NCBI GenBank assembly: GCA_023406895.1
Contig: JAEXTV010000036.1
Coordinates: 1 to 64,000, forward strand
Source: Bacillota bacterium
GTDB lineage: Bacteria > Bacillota > Clostridia > Christensenellales > SZUA-584
Length of the DNA stretch: 64,000 nucleotides
Reading direction: 5' to 3'
Shown here: positions 37,461-47,399 of the stretch, in pieces
Layout: every line of letters begins with the position of its first letter
Position numbering within the stretch: the stretch's first letter is position 1
Made by a program: the position numbers and the translations under genes
The notes under the pieces: model-generated
What the model saw: the letters and a program-made list of their open reading frames with translations, nothing else
The model's database searches: none
What the model was told of the DNA's origin: nothing

Positions 37461-38356
37461 AAATAGACCGTTTGTGCCAGGCGATTAAGGAGACGCAGTG
37501 CCCGGTTTGCGCGGGGCTCGATACCGAATACCGGTATTTAACGGCGGAGTATCAATCGGGGGCGGCGCAGCCGTCAGACAGCGACAAAGCGGCGTGCATA
37601 CTCAAATTCAACTGCGACATCATCGACGCGATTGCGGATATCGTGCCGTCCGTTAAAGTGCAGTCGGCCTATTACGAGCAATACGGCGCGGCGGGTGTGC
37701 AGTGCTTTTTCGACACGATGGCATATGCGCAAAGCAAAGGGCTTGTGGTGATTGCGGACGCGAAAAGAAACGACATCGGCGCGACGGCGAAAGCGTACGC
37801 ACAGGCGCACCTATTAAACAGCCCTGCCGATTTTCTGACCGTGAACGCGTATCTCGGTATCGACGGCATCGCGCCGTTTCTTGAAGCCTGCGAAGCCACG
37901 GGCAAGGGCATCTTCGTGCTCGTCAAAACGTCGAATCCGTCGGGCGGCGAATTTCAGGATCTCGATGTGGGCGGCAAAAAGCTCTATGAAGCTGTGGCCG
38001 ACAAAGTGCGGCAATGGGGCGAGCCGTATATCGGCGAGTGCGGATACAGCTCAGTCGGCGCGGTGGTGGGCGCCACATACCCGGCCGAGGCGGCGGCGCT
38101 GCGCGCGCGCGTTCCGTCCACGTTTTTCCTTGTGCCCGGCTACGGCGCGCAGGGCGCGGGTGCGGATGACATCGCCGTGAACTTTGATGAACGTGGTCTC
38201 GGCGGAGTGGTCAACGCGTCGCGCGGGCTGCTGCTGGCTTATAAGAAAGAGAAATACGCAGGGTTATCGGCGGCACAGGCGGCGAGGGCCTATGCGCTCG
38301 ATATGAAAGAGGATATACTCGCGGCGCTCAAGCGCCGCGGCATTGAATATGTGTGA
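37457..38356 (+). CDS. pyrF: Orotidine 5'-phosphate decarboxylase
   Basis: 299 residues, the longer 'type 2' subfamily. The catalytic DxKxxD motif is in VIADAKRNDIGATAKAYA (about residues 94-111), and VPGYGAQGAGADDI is the phosphate-binding loop. Makes UMP, the pathway's last step. Overlaps pyrC by 4 bases (ATGA). Confidence 0.95.
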   Translation: MKIDRLCQAIKETQCPVCAGLDTEYRYLTAEYQSGAAQPSDSDKAACILKFNCDIIDAIADIVPSVKVQSAYYEQYGAAGVQCFFDTMAYAQSKGLVVIADAKRNDIGATAKAYAQAHLLNSPADFLTVNAYLGIDGIAPFLEACEATGKGIFVLVKTSNPSGGEFQDLDVGGKKLYEAVADKVRQWGEPYIGECGYSSVGAVVGATYPAEAAALRARVPSTFFLVPGYGAQGAGADDIAVNFDERGLGGVVNASRGLLLAYKKEKYAGLSAAQAARAYALDMKEDILAALKRRGIEYV

Positions 38357-38664
38357 TAGCTAAGTCACTAAGTGACATTGCTATGGATCGTAACTAGTTC
38401 TGTCATCCTGATGAGCGAAGCGAGGAAGGATCTGAAAGCAGATTCTTCACTTCGCTACACTCGTTCAGAATGACAACAATAGTTGCTAATTGCAATGACT
38501 ATTTGAAATTAAGTCAGCGGCTTGAGCGAAAGTGGCACGCCGTAACGGATGAGGGGCAGATAGTCGTGAACACACCTCATCAGTCGCCTGACGGCGACAG
38601 CTTCCCGCGAGGGGAAGCCGCAAAAACGTAACAACACATGAAGTTTTTCACGAGAGGAGAAACC
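38357..38664. repeat. Repeat spacer inside the pyr cluster
   Basis: A family C-like unit (about 38400-38475, from TGTCATCCTGATGAGCGAAG to TTCAGAATGACA) is followed by a half family A element (about 38573-38622, CACCTCATCAGTCGCC then a GAGGGGAAG hairpin). I see no terminator, so transcription may continue into carA. Confidence 0.6.
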
Positions 38665-39732
38665 ATGGCAATACTCACATTAGAGGACGGCACGCGCTTT
38701 GTAGGCCAAAGCTTCGGCGCACAGAGCGACATCACAGGCGAAGTCGTGTTCAATACGGGCATGACCGGCTATCAGGAGGTGCTGACCGATCCGTCCTACT
38801 GCGGACAGATCGTGACGATGACCTACCCGCTGATCGGTAACTATGGCGTGAACGATATCGACCCCGAATCGGCGAAACCGCAGGTGAGCGGCTTCATTGT
38901 GCGCGAGGTGTGCGAGCAGCCTTCCAACTGGCGCAGCGAGGGCGGGCTCGACCAATACCTCAAGGACAATGGAATCGCGGGCCTTTGTGGTATCGACACG
39001 CGCGCCCTCACGCGAATTATCCGCGAAAAGGGCACGATGCGCGGCATCATCACGCAGGGGGAGCCCACAAGTGAGCAGCTGCAAGCGATGAAGGGTTATG
39101 TGTGCGACATGCCGGTGGACAAGGTGACGTGCCCGGAACAATATGCGTATTGCGACGGCGACATAAAGGTGGCCGTACTCGATTTCGGGCTCAAGCGCAA
39201 CATTGTGCGCAGCCTCAAAAAGCGCGGGTGCGCGGTCACCGTGTTTCCCGCACGCACAAGCGCGCAGGAGATTCTTTCGGGCGGCTTTGACGGCATTATG
39301 CTGACCAACGGCCCCGGAGACCCCAAAGAGAATAAAGAAGTCATAAAGAATGTAAAGCAGCTGATCGGCAAAAAGCCGATATTCGGCATATGCCTCGGGC
39401 ACCAGCTGCTGGCGCTCGCTATGGGCGCGGATACGGAGAAGCTCAAATACGGGCACCGCGGCGCAAACCACCCCGTGAAGGACCTTGGAAAAGACCGCGT
39501 CTACATCACGTCTCAAAACCACGGCTACACCGTGATAGAGAGCACGCTGCCAAGCGGCTGCGCGGTGAGCCACCGCAACTGGAACGACGGCACGGTGGAG
39601 GGCATCGCCTACAGCAGCCATGACATGTTCACGGTGCAGTTTCATCCCGAAGCGTCGCCCGGTCCGGAGGATACCGCTTATCTGTTCGATGAGTTCCTGT
39701 GCCGTATGAGGAAAGCGCATGCCGAAAAATAA
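38665..39732 (+). CDS. carA: Carbamoyl-phosphate synthase small subunit
   Basis: 355 residues. Glutamine amidotransferase subunit that supplies ammonia to CarB. The catalytic Cys is in IFGICLGHQLLALAMG (about residues 236-251), with His and Glu in VQFHPEASPGP near the end. Start at 38665 (MAILTLEDGTRF) preceded by GAGAGGAG. Ends 14 bases inside carB. Confidence 0.97.
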   Translation: MAILTLEDGTRFVGQSFGAQSDITGEVVFNTGMTGYQEVLTDPSYCGQIVTMTYPLIGNYGVNDIDPESAKPQVSGFIVREVCEQPSNWRSEGGLDQYLKDNGIAGLCGIDTRALTRIIREKGTMRGIITQGEPTSEQLQAMKGYVCDMPVDKVTCPEQYAYCDGDIKVAVLDFGLKRNIVRSLKKRGCAVTVFPARTSAQEILSGGFDGIMLTNGPGDPKENKEVIKNVKQLIGKKPIFGICLGHQLLALAMGADTEKLKYGHRGANHPVKDLGKDRVYITSQNHGYTVIESTLPSGCAVSHRNWNDGTVEGIAYSSHDMFTVQFHPEASPGPEDTAYLFDEFLCRMRKAHAEK

Positions 39733-42700
39733 CGATATCAAGAAGGTACTGGTGATCGGCAGCGGCCCGATTGTGATCGGGCAGGCTGCTGAATTCGACT
39801 ACGCGGGCACGCAGGCCTGCCGGGCGCTGCGCGAAGAGGGCATCGAGGTGGTGCTGGTCAACTCGAACCCCGCGACGATCATGACCGACCCTGGGCTTGC
39901 GGACAGGGTGTACATCGAGCCGCTGACCGTGCCGGTGATTACAAATATCATCAAGAAAGAACGTCCCGATTCGATGCTCGCGACGCTGGGCGGCCAGACG
40001 GGGCTCAACCTCGCGATGGAGCTGTCCGAGAGCGGTATACTCGATGAACTCGGCGTGAAAATGCTCGGCACCAACGCCGATTCGATAAAAAAAGCCGAAG
40101 ACCGCGAGGCGTTTAAAACGCTGATGAACGAGATCGACGAGCCGATTATTGAGAGCATCATCGCGAGCACACCGGCGCAGGCGCTTGAGTTCGCGGCGGT
40201 GCACGGCTATCCGCTCATCGTGCGGCCCGCGTACACGCTCGGCGGCACGGGCGGCGGCATCGCGCAAAACGAGAGCGAGCTGGCGGAGATATGCAAAAGC
40301 GGCATATCGGCCAGCCGCGTCGGAGAGGTGCTCATCGAAAAAAGCGTTGCAGGCTTTAAAGAGATTGAGTACGAGGTGATGCGCGACGCCAAGGGCAACT
40401 GCATCACCGTCTGCAACATGGAGAATATCGACCCCGTCGGTATCCACACGGGCGACAGTATTGTGGTGGCACCGTCGCAAACGCTGCGCGACGCCGAATA
40501 CCAGATGCTGCGCAGCGCGTCTCTCAAAATCATCAACGCGCTCAAAATTGAGGGCGGCTGCAACGTGCAGTACGCGCTCGATACAGACAGCATGACGTAT
40601 TACGTCATCGAAGTGAACCCGCGTGTGAGCCGTTCATCGGCGCTCGCCTCCAAGGCGACGGGCTACCCGATCGCGAAGATGGCGGCAAAGATTGCCGTGG
40701 GGTACGGGCTCGATGAGCTCAAAAACGGCGTGACGGGCAAAACCTACGCATGCTTTGAACCGACGCTGGATTATGTGGTCGTCAAATTCCCGCGGTGGCC
40801 TTTTGATAAATTCACGACCGCCGACAAACAGCTCGGTACGCGCATGAAAGCGACGGGCGAGGTGATGGCGATCGGCGGCAGCTTCCAGAGCGCGTTTTTA
40901 AAGGCTGTGCGCTCGCTCGAGCTCAAGCTCGATTCGCTTGAATTCCCGTTTGCGGACGATTTGGACGACAAAGAACTGATTGCGCGCATATTGCAGCAGG
41001 ACGATGAACGTCTGTTTCTCATCGCCACGGCGCTGCGGCGCGGCATCGCCATGTCACATATTCACGATTTAACCAAGATTGATCTGTGGTTTTTAACAAA
41101 GCTTAAGGATATCATCGATGTCGAAGCAACGCTCACCGAAAAGAAGAGCGAAGCGCTCACGCCGGAGCTGCTGAAGCGAGCCAAAAAGATGGGGCTTGCG
41201 GACAGCGCCATAGCACGCATGACCGGGGAAAGCGAAGCCGAGATACGCAAGCTGCGCCTCTCGCTCGGCATTACGCCCACGTTTAAAATGGTGGATACGT
41301 GCGGCGCGGAGTTCGACGCGGTGAGCCCGTATTATTATTCAACATACGACGAGGAAAACGAGGCAATCACGCCGAAGAACAAAACCGTGGTGGTCTTAGG
41401 CTCCGGGCCTATACGCATCGGGCAGGGCATTGAGTTCGACTATTGCAGCGTGCACTGCATATGGGCGCTCAAAAAGGCGGGGTATGACACGGTCATCATC
41501 AACAACAACCCCGAAACGGTATCGACCGATTTTGATACGTCCGACCGGCTTTATTTCGAGCCGCTCACGCCCGAAGATGTGGGCAACGTGCTCGCTCAGG
41601 AGCAGCCTGAGGGCGTGGTTGTGCAGTTCGGCGGGCAAACGGCCATTAAGCTTGCGAAATCCGTGCAGGATATGGGGTATTCGATTATCGGCACGCCGCT
41701 TAAAAGCATTGACCGCGCGGAAGACCGCAAGGAGTTTGAAGCGCTGCTTGAAGCGCTTGCCATCCGCCGCCCCAAGGCGCGCACCGTGTTCACGGAGCCG
41801 CAGGCCGTGGAAGCCGCGGCGGAGCTCGGGTATCCGGTGCTTGTGCGTCCGTCGTACGTGCTCGGCGGGCAGGGCATGGAGATTGCGTACAGCGACGACG
41901 ATATCCGCGAATACATGCGCATCATATCCCGCCACGAACAGGAGCATCCCGTGCTTGTGGATAAATACATGGTCGGTCTGGAGCTCGAGGTGGACGCGAT
42001 CAGCGACGGCAAGGATGTGCTGATTCCTGGCATTATGGAGCATATCGAGCGTGCGGGTGTGCACTCGGGCGATTCGATCTCGGTTTATCCGGCGCGCCGG
42101 ATATCAGATAAACAGCAGGACGAGCTGATTGATATCACGCGGCGGCTTGCGCTGGCTCTTGACGTGAGGGGCATAGTCAATATACAGTATGTGATATCAG
42201 GCGGCGAAATTTATGTGATTGAGGTCAATCCGCGCTCATCAAGAACGGTGCCGTATATCAGCAAGGTGACGGGTGTGCCGATGATTGAGCTCGCGGTGCG
42301 CGCCTCACTCGGCGAACCGCTCAGCAAAATGGGCTATGGCATGGGGCTTTTCCCGAAACGCCGCATCACGGCGGTTAAGGTGCCCGTGTTCTCGTTTGAG
42401 AAGCTGCCGCTTGTGGAGGTGGGCCTCGGGCCCGAGATGAAATCGACGGGCGAGGTGCTCGGCATCTCGAAGGATTATTCCGAAGCGCTGCTCAAGGGCC
42501 TGATCGCTTCGGGCATGGCGCTGCCCAAGGAAAAGGGCGCCGCTTTGCTGACCGTGGCGGACAACGACAAACAGGAGCTTATTCCGATTGCGGCGGTGCT
42601 CGATTACCTAGGATACGATATCTACGCGACGCGCGGCACGGCCAATGTGCTAAACTTCAACTTTGTCGCGGCGAACGCGGTATCCAAGCTTTCCAAAGAC

Positions 42701-42943
42701 CCAAGCAGCATCGGCGCTTTGTTTGAGAGCGGGCGGTTAAAGCTGATACTCAACACGCCGACGAAGGGACGGCGCGCCGAACGCGACGGTTTTAAAATCC
42801 GCCGCATGGCAGTGGAACACCGGATTCCGTGCCTCACATCGCTCGATACCGCGCGCGTGCTGCTTCAGAGCATGAAATCGGGGCAAACCGATGAGGACTT
42901 AAAGCCAATAAGCTTATCAGATATACAGGAGCCAACATGCTAA
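39719..42943 (+). CDS. carB: Carbamoyl-phosphate synthase large subunit
   Basis: 1074 residues, full length. Two homologous halves each begin with a VIGSGPIVIGQ/VLGSGPIRIGQ nucleotide loop (about residues 11 and 560), each with an ATP-grasp domain (PAYTLGGTGGG and PSYVLGGQGM loops). The C-terminal allosteric domain starts near residue 935 and should bind UMP or similar effectors. Overlaps carA and pyrK. Confidence 0.98.
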   Translation: MPKNNDIKKVLVIGSGPIVIGQAAEFDYAGTQACRALREEGIEVVLVNSNPATIMTDPGLADRVYIEPLTVPVITNIIKKERPDSMLATLGGQTGLNLAMELSESGILDELGVKMLGTNADSIKKAEDREAFKTLMNEIDEPIIESIIASTPAQALEFAAVHGYPLIVRPAYTLGGTGGGIAQNESELAEICKSGISASRVGEVLIEKSVAGFKEIEYEVMRDAKGNCITVCNMENIDPVGIHTGDSIVVAPSQTLRDAEYQMLRSASLKIINALKIEGGCNVQYALDTDSMTYYVIEVNPRVSRSSALASKATGYPIAKMAAKIAVGYGLDELKNGVTGKTYACFEPTLDYVVVKFPRWPFDKFTTADKQLGTRMKATGEVMAIGGSFQSAFLKAVRSLELKLDSLEFPFADDLDDKELIARILQQDDERLFLIATALRRGIAMSHIHDLTKIDLWFLTKLKDIIDVEATLTEKKSEALTPELLKRAKKMGLADSAIARMTGESEAEIRKLRLSLGITPTFKMVDTCGAEFDAVSPYYYSTYDEENEAITPKNKTVVVLGSGPIRIGQGIEFDYCSVHCIWALKKAGYDTVIINNNPETVSTDFDTSDRLYFEPLTPEDVGNVLAQEQPEGVVVQFGGQTAIKLAKSVQDMGYSIIGTPLKSIDRAEDRKEFEALLEALAIRRPKARTVFTEPQAVEAAAELGYPVLVRPSYVLGGQGMEIAYSDDDIREYMRIISRHEQEHPVLVDKYMVGLELEVDAISDGKDVLIPGIMEHIERAGVHSGDSISVYPARRISDKQQDELIDITRRLALALDVRGIVNIQYVISGGEIYVIEVNPRSSRTVPYISKVTGVPMIELAVRASLGEPLSKMGYGMGLFPKRRITAVKVPVFSFEKLPLVEVGLGPEMKSTGEVLGISKDYSEALLKGLIASGMALPKEKGAALLTVADNDKQELIPIAAVLDYLGYDIYATRGTANVLNFNFVAANAVSKLSKDPSSIGALFESGRLKLILNTPTKGRRAERDGFKIRRMAVEHRIPCLTSLDTARVLLQSMKSGQTDEDLKPISLSDIQEPTC

Positions 42944-43716
42944 AATACGTGACAGCCACAATTAAAAGCAACGAAAAAATTGCAAACGGCATTTACCGGA
43001 TGGAGCTTTACTGCCCGGAGGCCGACCTTAAGCACTTTGTGCCGGGGCAGTTTGCGCATGTGAAGGTGCCGAATCATCCCGAGCTGCTGCTCGGCCGACC
43101 GATCAGCATCAATGTGGCGGACGCGGCCAACCAGACGGTGGTGCTCGTTTATCAGATCAAGGGCAAGGGGACGACGGCACTCGCCGATGCGTGTGAAGGA
43201 ACCGTGGTGGAAACGGTGATCCCCGTCGGGCGTGGTTTTAATTTGAAAGCGACGGATAAAACGGTGTTTTTGGTCGGCGGCGGTGTGGGCATCGCCCCGT
43301 TGCTAACGGTGATACAAAAGTGGCCGGACAGGCATTATGAGGCGTTCCTCGGGTACCGCGGCAAGGATTACGCCTACTGCGAGAACGACTTCGGCGCGTG
43401 TGACGCTGTCAATATCGCGTCGGACGACGGCACGATCGGCATGCACGGGCTTGTGACCGTGCCCATCGAGCAGCGCCTTAAAGAGCTTGTGCCCGATATA
43501 GTGCTCTCGTGCGGGCCGCCGCCCATGCTGCGCGCGTTAAAATCGCTTTTAGAGCCGTTCGGCGCGGCCGCGCAGGTCTCGATGGAACAGCGCATGTGCT
43601 GCGGCTTCGGCGCCTGTTCCACATGCGTGTGCGGTGTGCACACAGATGACGGCATCGACTACAAGAAGGTCTGTGTGGAAGGCCCCGTGTTTGATCTTTA
43701 TGAGGTGGCGTTATGA
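42937..43716 (+). CDS. pyrK: Dihydroorotate dehydrogenase electron transfer subunit
   Basis: 259 residues. FAD-binding ferredoxin-reductase fold: the RPISI flavin motif (about 55-59), the GGGVGIAPLL NAD loop (about 113-122) and a C-terminal 2Fe-2S site with cysteines in MCCGFGACSTCVCG. It lets PyrD use NAD+. Overlaps carB by 7 bases. Confidence 0.96.
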   Translation: MLKYVTATIKSNEKIANGIYRMELYCPEADLKHFVPGQFAHVKVPNHPELLLGRPISINVADAANQTVVLVYQIKGKGTTALADACEGTVVETVIPVGRGFNLKATDKTVFLVGGGVGIAPLLTVIQKWPDRHYEAFLGYRGKDYAYCENDFGACDAVNIASDDGTIGMHGLVTVPIEQRLKELVPDIVLSCGPPPMLRALKSLLEPFGAAAQVSMEQRMCCGFGACSTCVCGVHTDDGIDYKKVCVEGPVFDLYEVAL

Positions 43717-44621
43717 CCAACATGCAGATAGAGCTTTGCGGCAAAACACTGAAAAACCCCGTGATTGCGGCGTCGGGGACGTTCGCTTTCGGCACGCAGC
43801 ACGGTTGGTTTATCGATGTGTCGCGGCTCGGCGGCATCGCGCTCAAATCACTGACGAAAGAAAAGCGCATCGGCAACGCACCGCCGCGTATCGCGGAAAC
43901 GCCTTCCGGAATACTCAACAGCGTGGGGCTGCAGAATCCTGGCGTCGATGCGTTTTTACAGAGCGAGCTTAAAAAGGCGGAGCAGCTCGGCACGGCGCTG
44001 TTCGCGAACATTGCGGGCAGCACGGCGGACGATTATGTGTATGTGGTGGAGCGCTTAAACGACACGAGCATCGACTTTTTTGAGCTCAACATATCGTGCC
44101 CCAACGTGAAGGAGGGCGGCGTGAGCTTTGGGACAGACGAAAAGCTTGCGGCAGCGTGTGTGAAAGCCTGCAAGGCAGCGGCCAAAAAGCCGCTGATTGT
44201 GAAGCTGACGCCCGCGGCGGGGGATGTGGTGCGCATCGCGAAAGCCGTGCAGGATGCGGGTGCCGACGCACTCTCGCTGATCAACACGATCCCGGCGATG
44301 GCGGTGGATGTGAGGCGCAAAAGGCCGATACTCGCGAATGTGACGGGCGGGCTTTCGGGCCCGTGCATCAAGCCCGTGGCATTAAAGATGGTATACGACG
44401 TCTCCAAAGCGGTGAGCATTCCCGTGATTGGTATGGGCGGCATCATGACGGGCGAGGACGCAGCGGAGTTCATGCTCTGCGGCGCAGCGGCCGTGATGAC
44501 GGGCACGGCGAATCTGCTCGATCCGCACGCACCGATCCGCGTGATTGACGAGCTTGCGGCGCTTGCCGAATCGATGAGGCTTGACGACATTTCCGCGCTG
44601 ACTGGCGCGCTGGAGGTTTGA
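43713..44621 (+). CDS. pyrD: Dihydroorotate dehydrogenase, class 1B
   Basis: 302 residues, FMN TIM barrel. The ASGTFAFGTQHGWF start, GILNSVGLQNPGVD (about 69-82) and the catalytic cysteine in ELNISCPNVKEGG (about 125-137) are those of the NAD-linked 1B type that pairs with PyrK. The two genes overlap by 4 bases, in line with a complex. Confidence 0.96.
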   Translation: MTNMQIELCGKTLKNPVIAASGTFAFGTQHGWFIDVSRLGGIALKSLTKEKRIGNAPPRIAETPSGILNSVGLQNPGVDAFLQSELKKAEQLGTALFANIAGSTADDYVYVVERLNDTSIDFFELNISCPNVKEGGVSFGTDEKLAAACVKACKAAAKKPLIVKLTPAAGDVVRIAKAVQDAGADALSLINTIPAMAVDVRRKRPILANVTGGLSGPCIKPVALKMVYDVSKAVSIPVIGMGGIMTGEDAAEFMLCGAAAVMTGTANLLDPHAPIRVIDELAALAESMRLDDISALTGALEV

Positions 44622-44622
44622 T

Positions 44623-45192
44623 ATGAACAAAGAACAGATACTCGATATTTTCAGAGAAACGGGCGTGATGCTCGAAGGGCATTTCCTGCTCACGTCGGGC
44701 CGCCATTCGGGTCAGTATATGCAGTGTGCGAAGCTGTTTCAAAATGCCGACATTTCCGAAAAGTTCTCAAAGGCGCTGGCTGATAAGTTCACGGGCATCG
44801 ATCTTGTGGCAGGCCCGGCCATCGGCGGCATTATCCTCGCTTACGAGGTATCGCGCCAGCTTAAAGTGCCCAATGTGTTTGCGGAGCGCGAAAACGGCGC
44901 GATGGCGTTGCGCCGCGGCTTTACGATCCCCGAGGGCGCGCGTGTGCTCGTGGTGGAGGATGTGGTGACGACGGGCGGCTCGGTGAAAGAAGTGATTGCA
45001 CTGATTAACAGCCTGGGGGGCAACGTCGTGGGCGTGGGGAGCATTGTGGACCGCAGCAACGGCGCGGTGGATTTCGGTGTGCCGTTTGAAGCCGTGCTCG
45101 CGATGGAGGTTGTGTCGTACCCGCCGGAGGACTGCCCGCTTTGCAGGCAGGGGCTGCCTGCCGTGAAGCCCGGCAGCCGCAACATAAAATAG
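44623..45192 (+). CDS. pyrE: Orotate phosphoribosyltransferase
   Basis: 189 residues. Makes OMP from orotate and PRPP. The PRPP motif is RVLVVEDVVTTGGSVKEV (about residues 107-124). The C-terminal CPLCRQGLPAVKPGSR tail is a common variant in the family. One base separates it from pyrD. Last gene of the pyr run. Confidence 0.96.
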   Translation: MNKEQILDIFRETGVMLEGHFLLTSGRHSGQYMQCAKLFQNADISEKFSKALADKFTGIDLVAGPAIGGIILAYEVSRQLKVPNVFAERENGAMALRRGFTIPEGARVLVVEDVVTTGGSVKEVIALINSLGGNVVGVGSIVDRSNGAVDFGVPFEAVLAMEVVSYPPEDCPLCRQGLPAVKPGSRNIK

Positions 45193-45214
45193 CAAGGTAT
45201 TCACAGCAAAGACG

Positions 45215-45246
45215 AAGCGGCGCTTTCATAGCGAGAGGCCGCTTTT
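45215..45246 (+). terminator. Terminator of the pyr operon
   Basis: AAGCGGC pairs with GCCGCTT (one long loop with inner pairing), followed by a short T run. About 23 bases past the pyrE stop. Confidence 0.55.
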
Positions 45247-45407
45247 GGTTTATATACATTGGGATTCGTCTACAAATGCAATCGCTAAAGCCTTCCCCTG
45301 GGAGGGAAGGTGGCGCGAAGCGCCGGATAAGGGGATGCTGATTTCCGTCAGCATCTTATCAGTCGACCTTCAGCGACAGTTCTTTCTGGGGATGACTGAT
45401 AGATTGT

Positions 45408-45432
45408 CTATCTAAGTGCATAACTTAGATAG
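45408..45432. promoter_or_regulatory. Perfect 10-bp inverted repeat
   Basis: CTATCTAAGT-GCATA-ACTTAGATAG. AT-rich and without a strong T run, so it is more like an operator than a terminator. About 220 bases upstream of the xylanase gene. Ligand protein unknown. Confidence 0.4.
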
Positions 45433-45581
45433 TGTTTTAATGAGAATACCCAATGTTGAGAAGACATACACCCTATCCGCCAGTTGACGTTTTTTCTATT
45501 ATGTGCTAATTTTAGCTTATCGCATTATTATTCTGCATATTGTTTTTTCTCAAATGAACCCGATCAGGTTATCTCTATCCA

Positions 45582-45630
45582 AAAATCGAAACCGGTTACG
45601 TTGACCCTGCGCGAAAATCGAAACCGGTTA
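45582..45630 (+). promoter_or_regulatory. Twin LacI-type operators before the xylanase gene
   Basis: The 17-base word AAAATCGAAACCGGTTA occurs twice, 32 bases apart (45582-45598 and 45614-45630), close to three helical turns. Its core GAAACCGGTTA is a near palindrome of the LacI/GalR-family type. The second copy lies 24 bases before the start codon, suited to blocking transcription. No LacI-family gene is in the window. Confidence 0.6.
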
Positions 45631-45653
45631 ATATCAAGAAAGGACAATAGGAT

Positions 45654-47399
45654 ATGGTGAAGATTCATAATCAACGGTATCTGGCTTTTGTGCTGTCTCT
45701 GTGTCTCCTTCTCGGCTTGTTTCTGACGGCATGCGCCGCCTCCGTGCCGGAACCCAGCGCTTCCGAAGCACCGGCGGAAACGCCCGAACCGACGGCAGAA
45801 CCCACTCCTGCACCGATGCAAAACGCCGACGGCTGGCCCGCCGATTTTTCACTGTGCGACGCCTACAAGGATGATTTCCTGCTCGGTACGATCTACACGG
45901 ACGCAAGCCGGAGCGGTGCCGACAATGAACTGCTGTTAAAGCACTTCAACGTGATCACGCCGGAGAACCTCATGAAACCGGAAAACATGCAGCCCACCGA
46001 GGGCAAATTTAATTACGCAGATGCCGACACAATGATGCAATTTGCCAAAGATAACAATCTTTTGGTGGCGGGGCATACGCTGGCATGGCATCAGCAGAGT
46101 GGCAAATGGCTCGGCACGGGTGAACGCGAGGAAGCCATCGAGCAGCTGCGCAGCCATATCAACGGCGTCGCCGGAAAATACAAGGGGCAGATTCTCTCGT
46201 GGGACGTGGTCAACGAGGCCATCGCGGATGACATGGTGCTGCCCAAAGACGGCGACTGGACAAAATGCCTGCGTAAATCGCAGTGGTACACGTCGATCGG
46301 CCCCGACTACATCAAACTTGCGTTTGAGTTTGCCAAACAAGCCGACCCCGACGCGAAGCTCTATTACAACGATTACAACCTCGATGTGAAGAGCAAGGCC
46401 GAGGCCGTTGCCGCGATGGTGAAGGACTTAAAAGCGCAGGGTGTGCCGATCGACGGCATCGGTATGCAGGGGCATTACACCACGGATACCTCCGTGAAAG
46501 CCGTGAAGGCGTCGCTGGATCTGTTTTCGCAGCTCGGCGTGGAGGTCAGCATCACGGAACTCGATGTTTCGGTGAACAACGCGGACAAAAATGGCCTTAC
46601 GGAAGAGCAGGAATTGAAGCAGGGCACTGTCTACGCGCAGTTGTTCAGCCTGTTCCGGGAATACAAGGACCTCATTGGGCGCGTGACGTTCTGGGGCTAT
46701 GTGGATAACAAGAGCTGGCGCAGCGACCGCTTTCCGTGCCTGTTCAACGCGGATTTTTCGCCCAAACAGGCGGCGTATGCCGTGCTCGATCCGGAGAAAT
46801 TTTTGGAGCTGCACCCCGTGATGCAGGACGCCCCGGCCAGCACAGCCGCCGCCAAATACGGCACACCGAAGGTCGACGGTGAGATTGACGACATCTGGGC
46901 GGATTGCCCCAAGGCCAAGGTCGGCATGCCGATTATGGCGTGGGAAGGCGCGAAGGGCGAGGTACGGCTGCTGTGGGACGAATCCTTCGTTTATGCGCTG
47001 TTCGAGGTACAGGATCCGCTGCTCAACAACTCATCGGCAAACGTTTACGAGCAGGATTCGATTGAGCTGTTTCTCGATCAGAGTAACGAAAAAGGCGCGA
47101 GTTACGACGCGAACGACGGTCAGTACCGCGTGAGCTATGTCGGAGACGAATCGTTCGGCACCGTGCCCGATGCGAAAGGCTTTGCATCCGCCGTAACGCT
47201 GATTGACGGCGGCTATCTCGTGGAACTGGCCATGCCGCTCGTGGTGACGCCCGAGGAGGGCATGATCATGGGCTTCGACGCGCAGGTGAACGACAGCGAC
47301 GGCAGCGGTGTGCGCCAGAGCATGATGAAGTTCAACGACCCCACCAACAACTCTTATATGAGCCCTGAGAAATGGGGTCTGCTGGAGCTGACAAAGTAA
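45654..47399 (+). CDS. GH10 endo-1,4-beta-xylanase lipoprotein with C-terminal CBM9-like domain
   Basis: 581 residues. A lipoprotein signal ends in LTAC (Cys27), then a Pro/Glu/Thr-rich linker (about 30-57). The GH10 barrel spans about 62-395, with the acid/base Glu188 in WDVVNEAI and the nucleophile Glu302 in ITELDV. The C-terminal 180 residues (KVDGEIDDIWADCPK onward) look like a CBM9/DOMON-type carbohydrate-binding domain. It would hydrolyse xylan at the cell surface. No transporter or other glycosidase is adjacent; control is probably by the twin operators. GH10 assignment is firm. Confidence 0.95.
   Translation: MVKIHNQRYLAFVLSLCLLLGLFLTACAASVPEPSASEAPAETPEPTAEPTPAPMQNADGWPADFSLCDAYKDDFLLGTIYTDASRSGADNELLLKHFNVITPENLMKPENMQPTEGKFNYADADTMMQFAKDNNLLVAGHTLAWHQQSGKWLGTGEREEAIEQLRSHINGVAGKYKGQILSWDVVNEAIADDMVLPKDGDWTKCLRKSQWYTSIGPDYIKLAFEFAKQADPDAKLYYNDYNLDVKSKAEAVAAMVKDLKAQGVPIDGIGMQGHYTTDTSVKAVKASLDLFSQLGVEVSITELDVSVNNADKNGLTEEQELKQGTVYAQLFSLFREYKDLIGRVTFWGYVDNKSWRSDRFPCLFNADFSPKQAAYAVLDPEKFLELHPVMQDAPASTAAAKYGTPKVDGEIDDIWADCPKAKVGMPIMAWEGAKGEVRLLWDESFVYALFEVQDPLLNNSSANVYEQDSIELFLDQSNEKGASYDANDGQYRVSYVGDESFGTVPDAKGFASAVTLIDGGYLVELAMPLVVTPEEGMIMGFDAQVNDSDGSGVRQSMMKFNDPTNNSYMSPEKWGLLELTK

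Larger units (their letters stand above)
45193..45653. repeat. Spacer with terminator, repeats and xylanase control region
   Basis: After the pyrE terminator come a rearranged family A unit (about 45283-45363, right half before left half), a perfect 10-bp inverted repeat (45408-45432) in AT-rich DNA, and two direct copies of a LacI-type operator (45582-45598, 45614-45630). Confidence 0.6.

Noticed and set aside
38680..39741. 353-codon open frame on the minus strand
   Set aside because: Antisense to carA, no motif and no start site of note.
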